A DNA stretch of 64,000 nt from positions 62,001 to 126,000 of the forward strand of contig JBAXEJ010000001.1 in the NCBI GenBank assembly GCA_037140475.1, given 5' to 3'. Positions 50,150-59,186 of the stretch are shown in pieces. This stretch comes from PALSA-1006 sp037140475 (GTDB lineage: Bacteria; Pseudomonadota; Gammaproteobacteria; Burkholderiales; Gallionellaceae). The translations under genes and the position numbers were made by a program. The notes under the pieces are model-generated. The model saw only the letters and a list, made by a program, of their open reading frames with translations. It was not told the origin of the DNA and searched no databases. The stretch's first letter is position 1, and each line of letters begins with the position of its first letter.

Positions 50150-53100
50150 ATGTCCGCTAACTTAATTCCGCTACTGTCGGCTAAAACGGAGCTTGAAGCC
50201 TCTCTTGCTACCGTGAGTCGCGAGTTGGAAAGTTACTTCGCTGCCCCTAAGGCAAACTTTATCGCGTTGAGTGATGCGATGACTGAATTGCATCGTATGC
50301 AGGGCGTGTTACAGGTGCTGTCGCTACAGGGTGCGGTCGTATTTTGCCGAGAAATATTCAGTGTGCTACAAACGGTATCAGCACTACCTGAGGTGCCGCC
50401 TGCGTTGAGCAATGTGTTGCGCAAAGCGCTACAAGGACTGAAACAGTATTTAGAAGCGGTAGCCAGTGGCGGCGCTATTTCTGCGATGCGTCTTTTCCCT
50501 GAGTATCAAGAGCTACATCAAGCGCGTGGGGTTGAGAGTGCATTTGAGCTGGATCTGTTTTTTCCAGAATTAAAAATTACCTTGCCTCCTGCTTTACTGC
50601 AAGCGCCTACCGTAGAAGAGCCGTCCTCGCACATTAAAGCGGCGCGCATGCAATATCAGCAAGCCTTGTTAAAGTGGTTGCGTAAAGATCAACCAACCCA
50701 AGCCCTTCAAGCGATGCAAGGCGCGATGGTGACCGTTTCAAACTGCGTACCGGCAACGACACGAGATTTTTGGTGGGTGGCCCAAGGCTTTTTGGATTGT
50801 TTAATTCATGAAGAGGCGCCAGCAGAATTAGATGTCAAAAAACTGTTGGGTCAAATTGATCGGCAAATAAAATCACTCGTCGATCAAAGTCAGCTCACGC
50901 AAGAACCGCCCCTAAGAGAAATGTTGTATGTGGTGGCCTGTAGCACCTCAAAGAGCAGTAGCTTAGCTGAGCTTAAACAACGCTATACGTTGGACCGTCA
51001 TTTGTCTAAAGCCCCCGTTGTGGCACCTAACATCACTGCTGCAGTGTTAGGTCAAATGAACGCGCTGATCAACGTGGCGGAACTGGAGTGGGAATCATGT
51101 GCGACGGGCAATCCCGTGGCCTGCCCAAGATTTTTTGCGCAAGCGCAACAAATCGCCAAACTCTCTGAGCAGCTTGACCGAGGTACGTTGCAGTTATTGT
51201 GCAAGCAAATCACTCAAGCGGCAGGGCAGGCCGTTGAGCCACTCGATATGGCACTGGCGATATTATTGTTGAGAGGCGGCATCAAGCATTATCAAAGTCT
51301 AGGTGAAAACTTTCACGAACAAGTGACTTTGCTAGATGTCTGTATGCAGGCAAATATTGCAAAAACCCCGATTGAGTCGAGCGTTATTTCTCGTCTAGGC
51401 ACGCTTTATTATGAAATGAAGCAAGAGGGCGTTGCGGCAAAGGTATCTGCTGAAATGTTGCTCAATCTCAAGCATATCGAGCCGAGTTTAACCCAATTTT
51501 TTAGTGATACCAGCAAGCGCGCAGAGCTCGCTAAAATTGCTCACAGTTTGAGCCAAATTCAAGGCGGCATGCACATGCTTGTTTTGGACATGGCAGGCCA
51601 AGTGGTGGTGAAGTTGCGACAAGCGATTGAACGCTACGTGAAAGAACAAATTCCTACGCCTGCAGAGATGCGTTGGGCGGCACTATCGCTTAGTGCACTA
51701 GTGGCATATCTGCAAGGTATTGAGTTAGGCCAGCAACCCAGTTTGGCTGCCTTGCAAGAAGTGCTACAGCAATCTGATGAGGCGTGGAGCGAGGCTGCAG
51801 ACTTGGTGGAAGAAGAAAGCAAGGCTGGGGTGTCGGTGCGCAGTGGTGATGAAAGCGAAGAGCTACTTGAGGTCTTCTTGGAAGAGGCTGGCGAGGTGAT
51901 GGAAACCTTGCGTAGCAATCTGCAAAGCTGCCAAGCCAATGCTGACAATCGTGAGGCACTCACCACGATTCGTCGTGGTTTTCATACACTCAAAGGTAGT
52001 GGCCGTATGGTCGGCCTAAAAGATTTGGGTGAGGTGGCTTGGGCGGTAGAGCGCGCCATGAACCACTGGCTACAAGACGAAAAACCAGTAACGTCAGCCC
52101 TTTTAGAAATGGTGGGTGACGCAGAGGTGCTGTTCCAACATTGGGTAGAAATGTTAAGCACTGGCAATGCGACGGCAACGATAGACACTGCACCGCTACT
52201 CGCAGCCGCCAGCCGAATTGAACATGATGGAGCTGAGCTAGAAGTGCCCGTGCCGGAAGTGATTGCACCGGCGGTGGCGGAGCGCGAAAGTCCGTTTGAA
52301 GTTGCTCAAGAAGATGACGACAAGGACATTGTCATCGGTACGGTGAGTTTGTCACCCGTGTTATTCAAGATTGCCACGGAAGAAGCGGCAGGCCATGTCC
52401 TCGCCCTGCACAAACAGTGGGAATTATTGCTAGCGAGTAATCCGCCGGTAGTGGCATACGACTTCATGCGTTCGGCACACACGCTTGCCGGTGTAAATCG
52501 CACCATGGGCTTTTTGCCAATTGCTGAATTAGCCTACGCACTAGAACTATGGCTGGAAGAGCGTATTGGCAAAGCTTTTGTGATGGATGAATCGCAGCTT
52601 GCGTTGCTAGAAGAAACGCTAACTTGTTTAGATGAAATGAGTGTAGCGGTGAGGGCACGGCAAGCGCCCGTGCCGCAACCTGAACTCATCGCACAGCTAA
52701 ACGCTACCCGTGAGCTCCCACCCGCGCCAGCCACGAAGCAAGTTGAAAGTAATCAAATAAAACAAACAGTTAGCTCGTCTCCTCGGCTGCAAGAAGCCGT
52801 CGAGGACGAAGAGCCAAATGGCGTGCGCGATGAAGTGGATGAGCAATTATTGCCCATCTTTTTGGATGAGGCGAATGAGCTGTATCCGCTGATCAGTGAA
52901 AACTTGCATGCCTGGCAGGTGCAAGATGGCGCGGATGTAAAACTGGGTCACAGTCTGCAGCGGAATTTGCATACGCTCAAGGGCAGCGCGCGCATGGCCG
53001 GCGCGATGCGCTTGGGTGAGCTCACACACCAAGTAGAGGGGCGTATTGACACAGCGATTGCACATAATCAATTTGATACGGCACTTTGGCGTGAGTTGAC

Positions 53101-55048
53101 TGAATATTTGGGCGCGATCGCACGCGGAATTGCCGATCTGTCAGGTAAGTCGGCCACGAAAGAAAGCTCGGCTGAAATAGCTTTCGCCCCTGCATCACAA
53201 GCCGAGCCACAGACCTTGGAGGTTGGTGCGGAGCGCGCCATGCAAGCGGCGGTGTTGCGCGTTCGTTCTGATATGGTTGATCGCTTGGTAAACGAAGCGG
53301 GCGAGGTAAGTGTTGCGCGCTCACGCGTAGAGTTGGAGTTGCGTGAATTTAAGAGTGGCATTTTAGAATTGACTGATAGCGTGCATCGTTTACGTCAGCA
53401 ATTGCGCGAAATTGAGATTCAAGCGGAAGGGCAAATTCAGGCGCGCACGATTAGTACGGGCGACAGTTCTGCGAAATTTGACCCGCTAGAGTTTGATCGC
53501 TTTACGCGCTTCCAAGAATTAACACGTTTTATGAATGAAAGCGTGCATGACGTACAAACCATTCAGCAAACCCTGCTCAAGAATATTTCCGAAACTGAAG
53601 CGGCACTGACTGCGCAAGGCCAGATTAACCGTGAGTTACAGCAAGGCCTGATGGCGATCCGGATGGTGGCTTTTTCGAGCATTAGCGATCGTCTTTATCG
53701 CGTGGTGCGACAAACCGCGAAAGAGCTAGAGAAGCGTGTCAACCTTGAGTTGTCGGGTGGCGAGGTTGAGCTTGATCGTAGCGTGCTCGAAAAAATGACC
53801 GCCCCATTTGAGCATTTATTACGCAATGCGATTGCACACGGCTTGGAAGAGCCGGAGCAACGCGAACGTTTAAATAAAGCAGCAATTGGTGAAATCCATT
53901 TGTCGCTGCGCCAAGAAAGCAACGAAGTGGTGTTTGAATTAAGCGATGATGGCGCTGGTTTGAACATGGCGCGTCTAAAACAAAAAGCCCTTGAGCATGG
54001 TGTGCTGCGTGAGGGCGAAGAGATTACCGAAGAGCAAGCGATTCAGATGATCTTCAAACCGGGCTTATCTACTGCGCAAGAGATCACAGAAATTTCAGGG
54101 CGTGGCGTAGGACTGGATGTGGTGCGTAGCGAAGTCAGTGCGCTGGGGGGAAGATTAGACGTTGCTTCCACCGCAGGAAAAGGCGTGAGCTTCACGATTC
54201 ACCTGCCCCTAACTTTAGCCATAACCCGAACACTGATGGTGCGCGCCGGAAAAGATATTTATGCGTTACCCGCTACGATGGTGGAGCAGGTGCAGCAAGT
54301 TAAGCCGCAAGAGTTAGACGCTATTTATGCGGCACATCAAATCGAATGGCAAGGTAAAAGCTATCCCTTGCATTACCTAGCGCGCTTGCTGGGCGACGAA
54401 ATCACCGAGCCTGTTAGTCGTCCTTACAATGCCTTGCTCTTGCTGCACAGCGGACAAAATCGCATTGCCGTGCACGTTGACGAGTTGATTGGCAATCAAG
54501 AAGTCGTGGTGAAAAACATCGGACCACAGCTGGCGCGCTTGCCCGGCATTGCCGGTGCAACGGTTACGGGCAGTGGTACCGTGGTGCTGATCATCAATCC
54601 AATTGTGTTTGTGCAGCAGATCGTCGTCGCACGTAAAACAGAGAAAAAAGTGGCAGTCGCTGAGCCAGTGCATCATGTGCCGTTAGTGATGGTGGTGGAT
54701 GACTCGCTCACTGTGCGTAAAATTACTAGCCGCTTATTGTTGCGTGCAGGCTACCAAGTAGCGACAGCCAAAGATGGTGAGGATGCACTTGTGCAATTAG
54801 CAGATTTATCACCAGCGGTGATGCTGCTCGATGTGGAAATGCCACGCATGGATGGCTTCGAGCTGGCTAAACGACTGCGTCAAGACACCAAAACAAAAAC
54901 GCTACCGATTATCATGATCACCTCGCGTACTGCCGACAAGCATCGCAACTACGCGCTAGAAATTGGCGTGAATGAATACATGGGCAAGCCCTATCAGGAA
55001 GATGTGCTGCTGGAATCTCTGGCCCGCTTCGCGCCCCTATCCGAATAA
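50150..55048 (+). CDS. chpA: Hybrid chemotaxis histidine kinase ChpA/PilL
   Basis: A 1632-residue multidomain CheA-like kinase. Three histidine-phosphotransfer-like sites are visible: H612 in FHTLKGSGRM, H777 in SAHTLAGVNRTMG (degenerate, Ala for Lys) and H941 in LHTLKGSARM. The dimerisation region, ATP-binding domain (LRNAIAHGLEEPEQR, ELSDDGAGLN, ISGRGVGLDVV) and CheW-like domain follow, and a C-terminal receiver has its phospho-acceptor at D1561 in LLDVEMPRMDGF. P. aeruginosa ChpA is much longer and has more Hpt modules. It receives input from PilJ/PilI and phosphorylates PilG/PilH. Confidence 0.94.
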   Translation: MSANLIPLLSAKTELEASLATVSRELESYFAAPKANFIALSDAMTELHRMQGVLQVLSLQGAVVFCREIFSVLQTVSALPEVPPALSNVLRKALQGLKQYLEAVASGGAISAMRLFPEYQELHQARGVESAFELDLFFPELKITLPPALLQAPTVEEPSSHIKAARMQYQQALLKWLRKDQPTQALQAMQGAMVTVSNCVPATTRDFWWVAQGFLDCLIHEEAPAELDVKKLLGQIDRQIKSLVDQSQLTQEPPLREMLYVVACSTSKSSSLAELKQRYTLDRHLSKAPVVAPNITAAVLGQMNALINVAELEWESCATGNPVACPRFFAQAQQIAKLSEQLDRGTLQLLCKQITQAAGQAVEPLDMALAILLLRGGIKHYQSLGENFHEQVTLLDVCMQANIAKTPIESSVISRLGTLYYEMKQEGVAAKVSAEMLLNLKHIEPSLTQFFSDTSKRAELAKIAHSLSQIQGGMHMLVLDMAGQVVVKLRQAIERYVKEQIPTPAEMRWAALSLSALVAYLQGIELGQQPSLAALQEVLQQSDEAWSEAADLVEEESKAGVSVRSGDESEELLEVFLEEAGEVMETLRSNLQSCQANADNREALTTIRRGFHTLKGSGRMVGLKDLGEVAWAVERAMNHWLQDEKPVTSALLEMVGDAEVLFQHWVEMLSTGNATATIDTAPLLAAASRIEHDGAELEVPVPEVIAPAVAERESPFEVAQEDDDKDIVIGTVSLSPVLFKIATEEAAGHVLALHKQWELLLASNPPVVAYDFMRSAHTLAGVNRTMGFLPIAELAYALELWLEERIGKAFVMDESQLALLEETLTCLDEMSVAVRARQAPVPQPELIAQLNATRELPPAPATKQVESNQIKQTVSSSPRLQEAVEDEEPNGVRDEVDEQLLPIFLDEANELYPLISENLHAWQVQDGADVKLGHSLQRNLHTLKGSARMAGAMRLGELTHQVEGRIDTAIAHNQFDTALWRELTEYLGAIARGIADLSGKSATKESSAEIAFAPASQAEPQTLEVGAERAMQAAVLRVRSDMVDRLVNEAGEVSVARSRVELELREFKSGILELTDSVHRLRQQLREIEIQAEGQIQARTISTGDSSAKFDPLEFDRFTRFQELTRFMNESVHDVQTIQQTLLKNISETEAALTAQGQINRELQQGLMAIRMVAFSSISDRLYRVVRQTAKELEKRVNLELSGGEVELDRSVLEKMTAPFEHLLRNAIAHGLEEPEQRERLNKAAIGEIHLSLRQESNEVVFELSDDGAGLNMARLKQKALEHGVLREGEEITEEQAIQMIFKPGLSTAQEITEISGRGVGLDVVRSEVSALGGRLDVASTAGKGVSFTIHLPLTLAITRTLMVRAGKDIYALPATMVEQVQQVKPQELDAIYAAHQIEWQGKSYPLHYLARLLGDEITEPVSRPYNALLLLHSGQNRIAVHVDELIGNQEVVVKNIGPQLARLPGIAGATVTGSGTVVLIINPIVFVQQIVVARKTEKKVAVAEPVHHVPLVMVVDDSLTVRKITSRLLLRAGYQVATAKDGEDALVQLADLSPAVMLLDVEMPRMDGFELAKRLRQDTKTKTLPIIMITSRTADKHRNYALEIGVNEYMGKPYQEDVLLESLARFAPLSE

Positions 55049-55075
55049 AGATCTGCAATTCAAGTCGGAGTGTTT

Positions 55076-56788
55076 ATGAATGTCAGACACGTCATTAATT
55101 CTCTAATTATCGTTGTCGCCACGTGCTGGGCTGTGCCCTCAGCCTTTGCTGAAGTGCAGGAATACGTTCGCGACTACACCTATCAAGGCACAAATTACGA
55201 CACCGCCGCGACCTGTAGAGTAAACGCGGTCGATGGGGTGAAGCACGAATTGCTACAAGAGATCGGCACCTATGTTGGCGCAGTGATGAAGCTGCATCAA
55301 GACTCTTTAGGCAACTCCTATATGAGCCAAGATGTCATCAATATCACCGCCGGTATTGTGGCGATGAAGGTGCTCGATGAAAAATGGCGGCAGCCGCAAT
55401 ATTTCATTAAGGCCGGAATGAAGGCTGATCCAGATGATGTGCTAGTCAAACTGAAAGCCATGCGCGCAGATTTGGAATTGGAAAAGTCACTGCGCGAGTC
55501 TTATGAGGAATTGCAAAACTCACGTAATGAAGTTGCTAGATTGAAAGCGCAGTTGGATCAATTTATGTTGGCGCGAAATGTGCCGACGATTATTAAAACG
55601 CCTGTTCCGGAAACGGTAAGCGAGCCCTTTGTTAAGCCAACCGTCGCTATTACGCAATTGTCACCCACAGTTGAGCCTGCCGCACGTTTGAGTCCTAAGC
55701 CCAATGAAGCCAAGCCGGTAGAGCAGCCACCCCTCGAGAGTGTTGTCGTTGAAGAAGTCCAACCCAAACAATTAACTACTGCCCCCTTGCCGCCAGCGCA
55801 GCAAACGAACGTGGTTACAAAAAGCCCCAGCGATCCTCAGGTGGCGCAGTTGATTAAGCAATATGTGAATGCGGTTCAAGATGTGGAAGTGGGTACGGCA
55901 TTTCAACGTGCGATGTCCGCGCGCCTAAGGGGTGATTTTTCTGCAATGTTTAGTGAGATGAGTGCATTAGCAGAGAAGGATTACCCCCAAGCGCAGTATC
56001 GACTGGGTTGGTTGTACGAACGCGGGCTCGGCGTGGTGCAAGACCATGTAAAAGCACGCGAGTGGTACGCTAAAGCAATAGCCAACGGAGATGGCGATGC
56101 GATTGCTAGAACAGGCGTGCTGTACGAGCTTGGGCTAGGCGTGGAAAAAGACTATGGCAAGGCGGCTGACTATTATCAGCAGGCTATTCGTGCCAATAGC
56201 GCGGCAGGCTATGTTCACATGGGCTATCTCTATGAAACTGGCAAGGGCCTAACACGAGATCGCGTTAAGGCCGCCGAGCATTACCAGCGGGGTGTAGACA
56301 TGGGTAGTCATCTCGCCGAAGCACGACTGGGCTTTTTGTATCAGTCGGGCCGCGGGGTTGCTCAAGACGAAGTTAAGGCGGTTAAGCTATATCAACAGGC
56401 GGTCGATCATGGTCAGCCACTAGCGATGACGCGACTAGGCCAGATGTATAACCTTGGGCACGGTGGCTTACCTGAGGATCATGTGAAGGCAATGGCGCTC
56501 ATTCGGGAATCGGTGCGCTACAACCTACCGGCAGCTTACGCATACATGGGCTACATGTACGAGAAGGGTTGGGAGGTAAAGCAAGATTACGCTGAAGCAA
56601 AGCGTTGGTATGAAAAGGCCGCAGCCCTGGATGCGCCCTTTGCTGAGAAGCAACTGGGCTTGCTGTACAAAAATGGTTTAGGGGTACAAAAAAATCGGCA
56701 ACAGGCAATCTACTGGCTAGAGCGCGCAGCGAGCAAAGGAGCAGATAAAGCCGACGAAATTGTGTCGCGCATGAAGCAACGGAATTAA
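55076..56788 (+). CDS. Secreted/periplasmic Sel1-repeat protein
   Basis: A protein of about 570 residues with a signal peptide (residues 1-26, ending PSAFA). A coiled-coil follows near residue 140-165 (SLRESYEELQNSRNEVARLKAQL; ordinary continuation), then a Pro-rich linker at about 170-260. Seven Sel1 (TPR-like) repeats fill 300-565, each of the YRLGWLYERGLGVVQDHVKA type. ATG 55076 has GGAG at 5 bp. It starts 28 bp after chpA, so it may belong to the pilus chemosensory operon as an assembly or protein-interaction factor. Confidence 0.85.
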   Translation: MNVRHVINSLIIVVATCWAVPSAFAEVQEYVRDYTYQGTNYDTAATCRVNAVDGVKHELLQEIGTYVGAVMKLHQDSLGNSYMSQDVINITAGIVAMKVLDEKWRQPQYFIKAGMKADPDDVLVKLKAMRADLELEKSLRESYEELQNSRNEVARLKAQLDQFMLARNVPTIIKTPVPETVSEPFVKPTVAITQLSPTVEPAARLSPKPNEAKPVEQPPLESVVVEEVQPKQLTTAPLPPAQQTNVVTKSPSDPQVAQLIKQYVNAVQDVEVGTAFQRAMSARLRGDFSAMFSEMSALAEKDYPQAQYRLGWLYERGLGVVQDHVKAREWYAKAIANGDGDAIARTGVLYELGLGVEKDYGKAADYYQQAIRANSAAGYVHMGYLYETGKGLTRDRVKAAEHYQRGVDMGSHLAEARLGFLYQSGRGVAQDEVKAVKLYQQAVDHGQPLAMTRLGQMYNLGHGGLPEDHVKAMALIRESVRYNLPAAYAYMGYMYEKGWEVKQDYAEAKRWYEKAAALDAPFAEKQLGLLYKNGLGVQKNRQQAIYWLERAASKGADKADEIVSRMKQRN

Positions 56789-56811
56789 CCAGCGCAGTGC
56801 TTTAGGGCACT

Positions 56812-57657
56812 TTAGTTTTTCTCAGCAAGCTTCTTAAAAATCAGAATGTATTTGTCGATATTTTTTTGTAGCGTGATTTTTTGTTGATCGGTGAGGATGC
56901 CGTAAATATCAACAATCATTTGATCTGCAGCATTTTCAAACGCACTTATGGCCGCTTGGTCTTGAGTGGCCCGGTTAATTTCAGGTGTCGTTACCCACGC
57001 TAAAAGAAAGCTGGTTATCTTTTGTTCGGGAGCTTGGTTTTTTAGCAACCGAATTAACTGAGCTTGTTGCTGTTCTCTAAAACTGAGATAAAGTTCAGAC
57101 GTATAGGGCAAGCTGTAGCTCATCCCCCGGATGTTGGCTAACTGCTTGTCGGAGAAGTGCCCCACAAAATCCTCAATATAATCAATGGTTTTGTCGGATC
57201 GCTTTTTTAAGCGCTCATCAAGATTGTGGGCAAAGTCAGTTTCACGCTGTTTTGCATTTTTCTCCGCAAACGAAATACTCAACTCATCAATTTGAGCGAC
57301 ATTTAAACCACTAAGCAACCGTGCGGTGGGGGCAATGGCGGGCTGCATGGTGCGGCTATAAAGCAACTTAATTAAGTTTCTCAGACGAGTGACATCTTCA
57401 CGCTTGAGTGCGGGGGCTGCCTGCGTGATTTGTTTAGTTTGGTCTAGGAAATGAATGTACTCCGGCAGCATCTGCTGGCGATGCCACAGCATGTAAGTAT
57501 CAACCTCGACTTCAATCTGTGATTTTTGTACGGGATTAAATGAGGTGTAACCGTTGATGGTGTAGCGCAAATAGGTATCGGCATGATTGTAGCCAACCGA
57601 AATAATGCTGCACCCGGAAAGGGCGAAAAGAAGAAGTGGCGTGATGATTTTAAGCAT
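56812..57657 (-). CDS. DUF6279-type lipoprotein
   Basis: A protein of about 281 residues. A short lipoprotein signal ends in the lipobox LSGC near residue 15. The mature protein is nearly all alpha-helical, with family-type features VGYNHADTYLRYTINGYTSF near the N-terminus and a stop-adjacent helix ITLQKNIDKYILIF. I place it in DUF6279; its function is unknown. ATG 57657 is preferred to 57684 because it directly precedes the signal peptide. Confidence 0.7.
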   Translation of the reverse strand: MLKIITPLLLFALSGCSIISVGYNHADTYLRYTINGYTSFNPVQKSQIEVEVDTYMLWHRQQMLPEYIHFLDQTKQITQAAPALKREDVTRLRNLIKLLYSRTMQPAIAPTARLLSGLNVAQIDELSISFAEKNAKQRETDFAHNLDERLKKRSDKTIDYIEDFVGHFSDKQLANIRGMSYSLPYTSELYLSFREQQQAQLIRLLKNQAPEQKITSFLLAWVTTPEINRATQDQAAISAFENAADQMIVDIYGILTDQQKITLQKNIDKYILIFKKLAEKN

Positions 57658-57686
57658 GATGACTATGTGTATCACATCCGCCAATA

Positions 57687-57712
57687 AAAAACGCCCCTTG
57701 CAGGGCGTTTTT
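57687..57712. terminator. Rho-independent terminator, bidirectional
   Basis: AAAAACGCCC (57687-57696) and GGGCGTTTTT (57703-57712) form a 10-bp stem with a 6-nt loop. It lies downstream of the minus-strand outer-membrane-barrel gene and upstream of the lipoprotein gene. Confidence 0.8.
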
Positions 57713-57733
57713 CGATACGAGGAATAAATTTAA

Positions 57734-58285
57734 TTAAAAGTTGTAACCCAACTTCACGTTCAACAAGGAGTTATCGAGGCCAGTCAACGTGCCGATCTGA
57801 TCGTTGCGTGCATTTTGTACGCGTGCGCCAACGCCAGCGAAGTAGTGGCCCTTGCGGTAATTCACATCAGCCGAAAACTGAATGCTTGGTAGCTTAGCTT
57901 CGTAGCTACCAACGGTGCCTTGCACATAACCTACACCTGGGCCGAAACCAACCGTCCAACCCTCGGCTACAGTTATGTAGTAGTGAGGATTCATTTCCCA
58001 AATATTCAGCGAAATATTGTCTTTTTTGTAAGTGGAGTAATTGAACTGCTGACGTAGCGCACCTTGAGGTGGTTGAAACCAAGGGCAATCCAACGATAGT
58101 TCAAGACCCTGAGAGGTCGCTGCACCTACGTCCTTAATATCCATCGAGCCTACGGTTGCAGCCAGCGTGAAATTTGGCTTCCAGCCAGCATCTAGGAAAG
58201 GAAGTGTTTTCCATCCATCGGCAAGTGCAGAGCCAGAAATGGCGAGTGTTGAGATAACAGCGAGGGTACTGAGGCTACGTTTCAT
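57734..58285 (-). CDS. Outer-membrane beta-barrel protein (small, unknown)
   Basis: A protein of about 183 residues with a clean signal peptide (residues 1-22, ending GSALA). The mature part alternates hydrophobic and polar residues in strands (FTLAATVGSMDI, ISLNIWEMNPHYYITVA, GWTVGFGPGVGYVQG) and ends in the Phe-terminated strand LLNVKLGYNF, a classic outer-membrane insertion signal. No enzymatic family (such as PagL) is confirmed. AGGAG lies 9 bp before ATG 58285. Confidence 0.75.
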   Translation of the reverse strand: MKRSLSTLAVISTLAISGSALADGWKTLPFLDAGWKPNFTLAATVGSMDIKDVGAATSQGLELSLDCPWFQPPQGALRQQFNYSTYKKDNISLNIWEMNPHYYITVAEGWTVGFGPGVGYVQGTVGSYEAKLPSIQFSADVNYRKGHYFAGVGARVQNARNDQIGTLTGLDNSLLNVKLGYNF

Positions 58286-58428
58286 TGTATGGGCTCTCCT
58301 GAGCAATAAATTGAGGCGCGCATTCTAAGTAATTTACTCGGAAATAGAAATGGCCTAAACCTTTTGTGTTTTATGCCGATAAGTAATGCATCAGAGGAAA
58401 TAAACAGAATTACTTTAGGAGGTGTGCC

Positions 58429-58647
58429 ATGTCAGTCATTATGAATATGAGTAACTACGAAATTGAGCGCGAAGCATTGGCACAGTCTGATGAAGGGTTG
58501 AAGCACCGAGGCTGGAATCCACCATTACACCTTGCCACGCTCGACCACATGTCATCGTTAATCAAACAACATACCGAAATACCGGTGAGCTTGGTGACGG
58601 CAGATGCTGAGACGTTTCTACAAAGCATGTACGCCTATCAGGGTTGA
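58429..58647 (+). CDS. Small hypothetical protein
   Basis: A 72-residue protein with a strong AGGAGG site before ATG 58429, so it is likely expressed. It has a mixed composition with a Met-rich start (MSVIMNMSNYEIEREAL) and no signal peptide or domain that I recognise. A terminator follows 24 bp after its stop. Confidence 0.55.
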   Translation: MSVIMNMSNYEIEREALAQSDEGLKHRGWNPPLHLATLDHMSSLIKQHTEIPVSLVTADAETFLQSMYAYQG

Positions 58648-58670
58648 AATTACGGTGCTACGAAATGAAC

Positions 58671-58694
58671 AAAGCCCGCATTGCGGGCTTTGCT
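58671..58694. terminator. Rho-independent terminator between convergent genes
   Basis: AAAGCCCGC (58671-58679), loop ATT and GCGGGCTTT (58683-58691) form a 9-bp stem ending in T residues on both strands. Confidence 0.75.
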
Positions 58695-58721
58695 ATGCAA
58701 CAGAAACAACGAAAATTAGAT

Positions 58722-59120
58722 TCAGTGAGTTGCCTTGATGTACTCAGCGATCGGCAAATCTTTGTGCGTGGTATGAAACGCAAACCACTCAAATAGAAAA
58801 GCAGCGAACTGATCAAGGGAGACTGCTTCTCTGCGATATTGAAATATCTTGTCCTCTAACGACGTCAGTAACAAGCGGTGCTCCTGTTGATGTTGGGCAA
58901 AATTTGGATATTCTGCATCTAGCATGATGTTTTCTTCACTGACGAAGTGAAACTCAGCGTACTTTTTAACCTCGTGCATCAATCGCAAATTGCGCTCGTG
59001 AGTACTATTTTGTTCGGTTGCTACCGATAAACTTTTGATGAGATCAACAAAGACTTGATGCTCAAAGTCGATGCGCACATGGCCGACTTCGAATTTTTTG
59101 TCCCACTGAATATTGATCAT
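58722..59120 (-). CDS. Bacteriohemerythrin
   Basis: A 132-residue four-helix di-iron O2-binding protein. Ligands are visible as H in FEHQVFVDLI, HFVSEENIM (His and Glu), QHQQEHRLLL (two His) and HTTHKDLPI (His and Asp). It starts MINIQWDKKFEVGHVRIDFEH, typical of the single-domain family. Possible roles are O2 storage or sensing. Confidence 0.92.
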   Translation of the reverse strand: MINIQWDKKFEVGHVRIDFEHQVFVDLIKSLSVATEQNSTHERNLRLMHEVKKYAEFHFVSEENIMLDAEYPNFAQHQQEHRLLLTSLEDKIFQYRREAVSLDQFAAFLFEWFAFHTTHKDLPIAEYIKATH

Positions 59121-59146
59121 GACGTTCCTTGGTTTAAGCCTGACAT

Positions 59147-59164
59147 GTTGGACTGAAGTCCAAC
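59147..59164. repeat. REP-like perfect palindrome
   Basis: GTTGGACTGAAGTCCAAC, a perfect hairpin followed by CTACA, between the hemerythrin and argH genes. It has the same core (GGACTGAAGTCC) as the copy at 19614. Confidence 0.6.
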
Positions 59165-59186
59165 CTACAAAAATATCAATGCAGAA

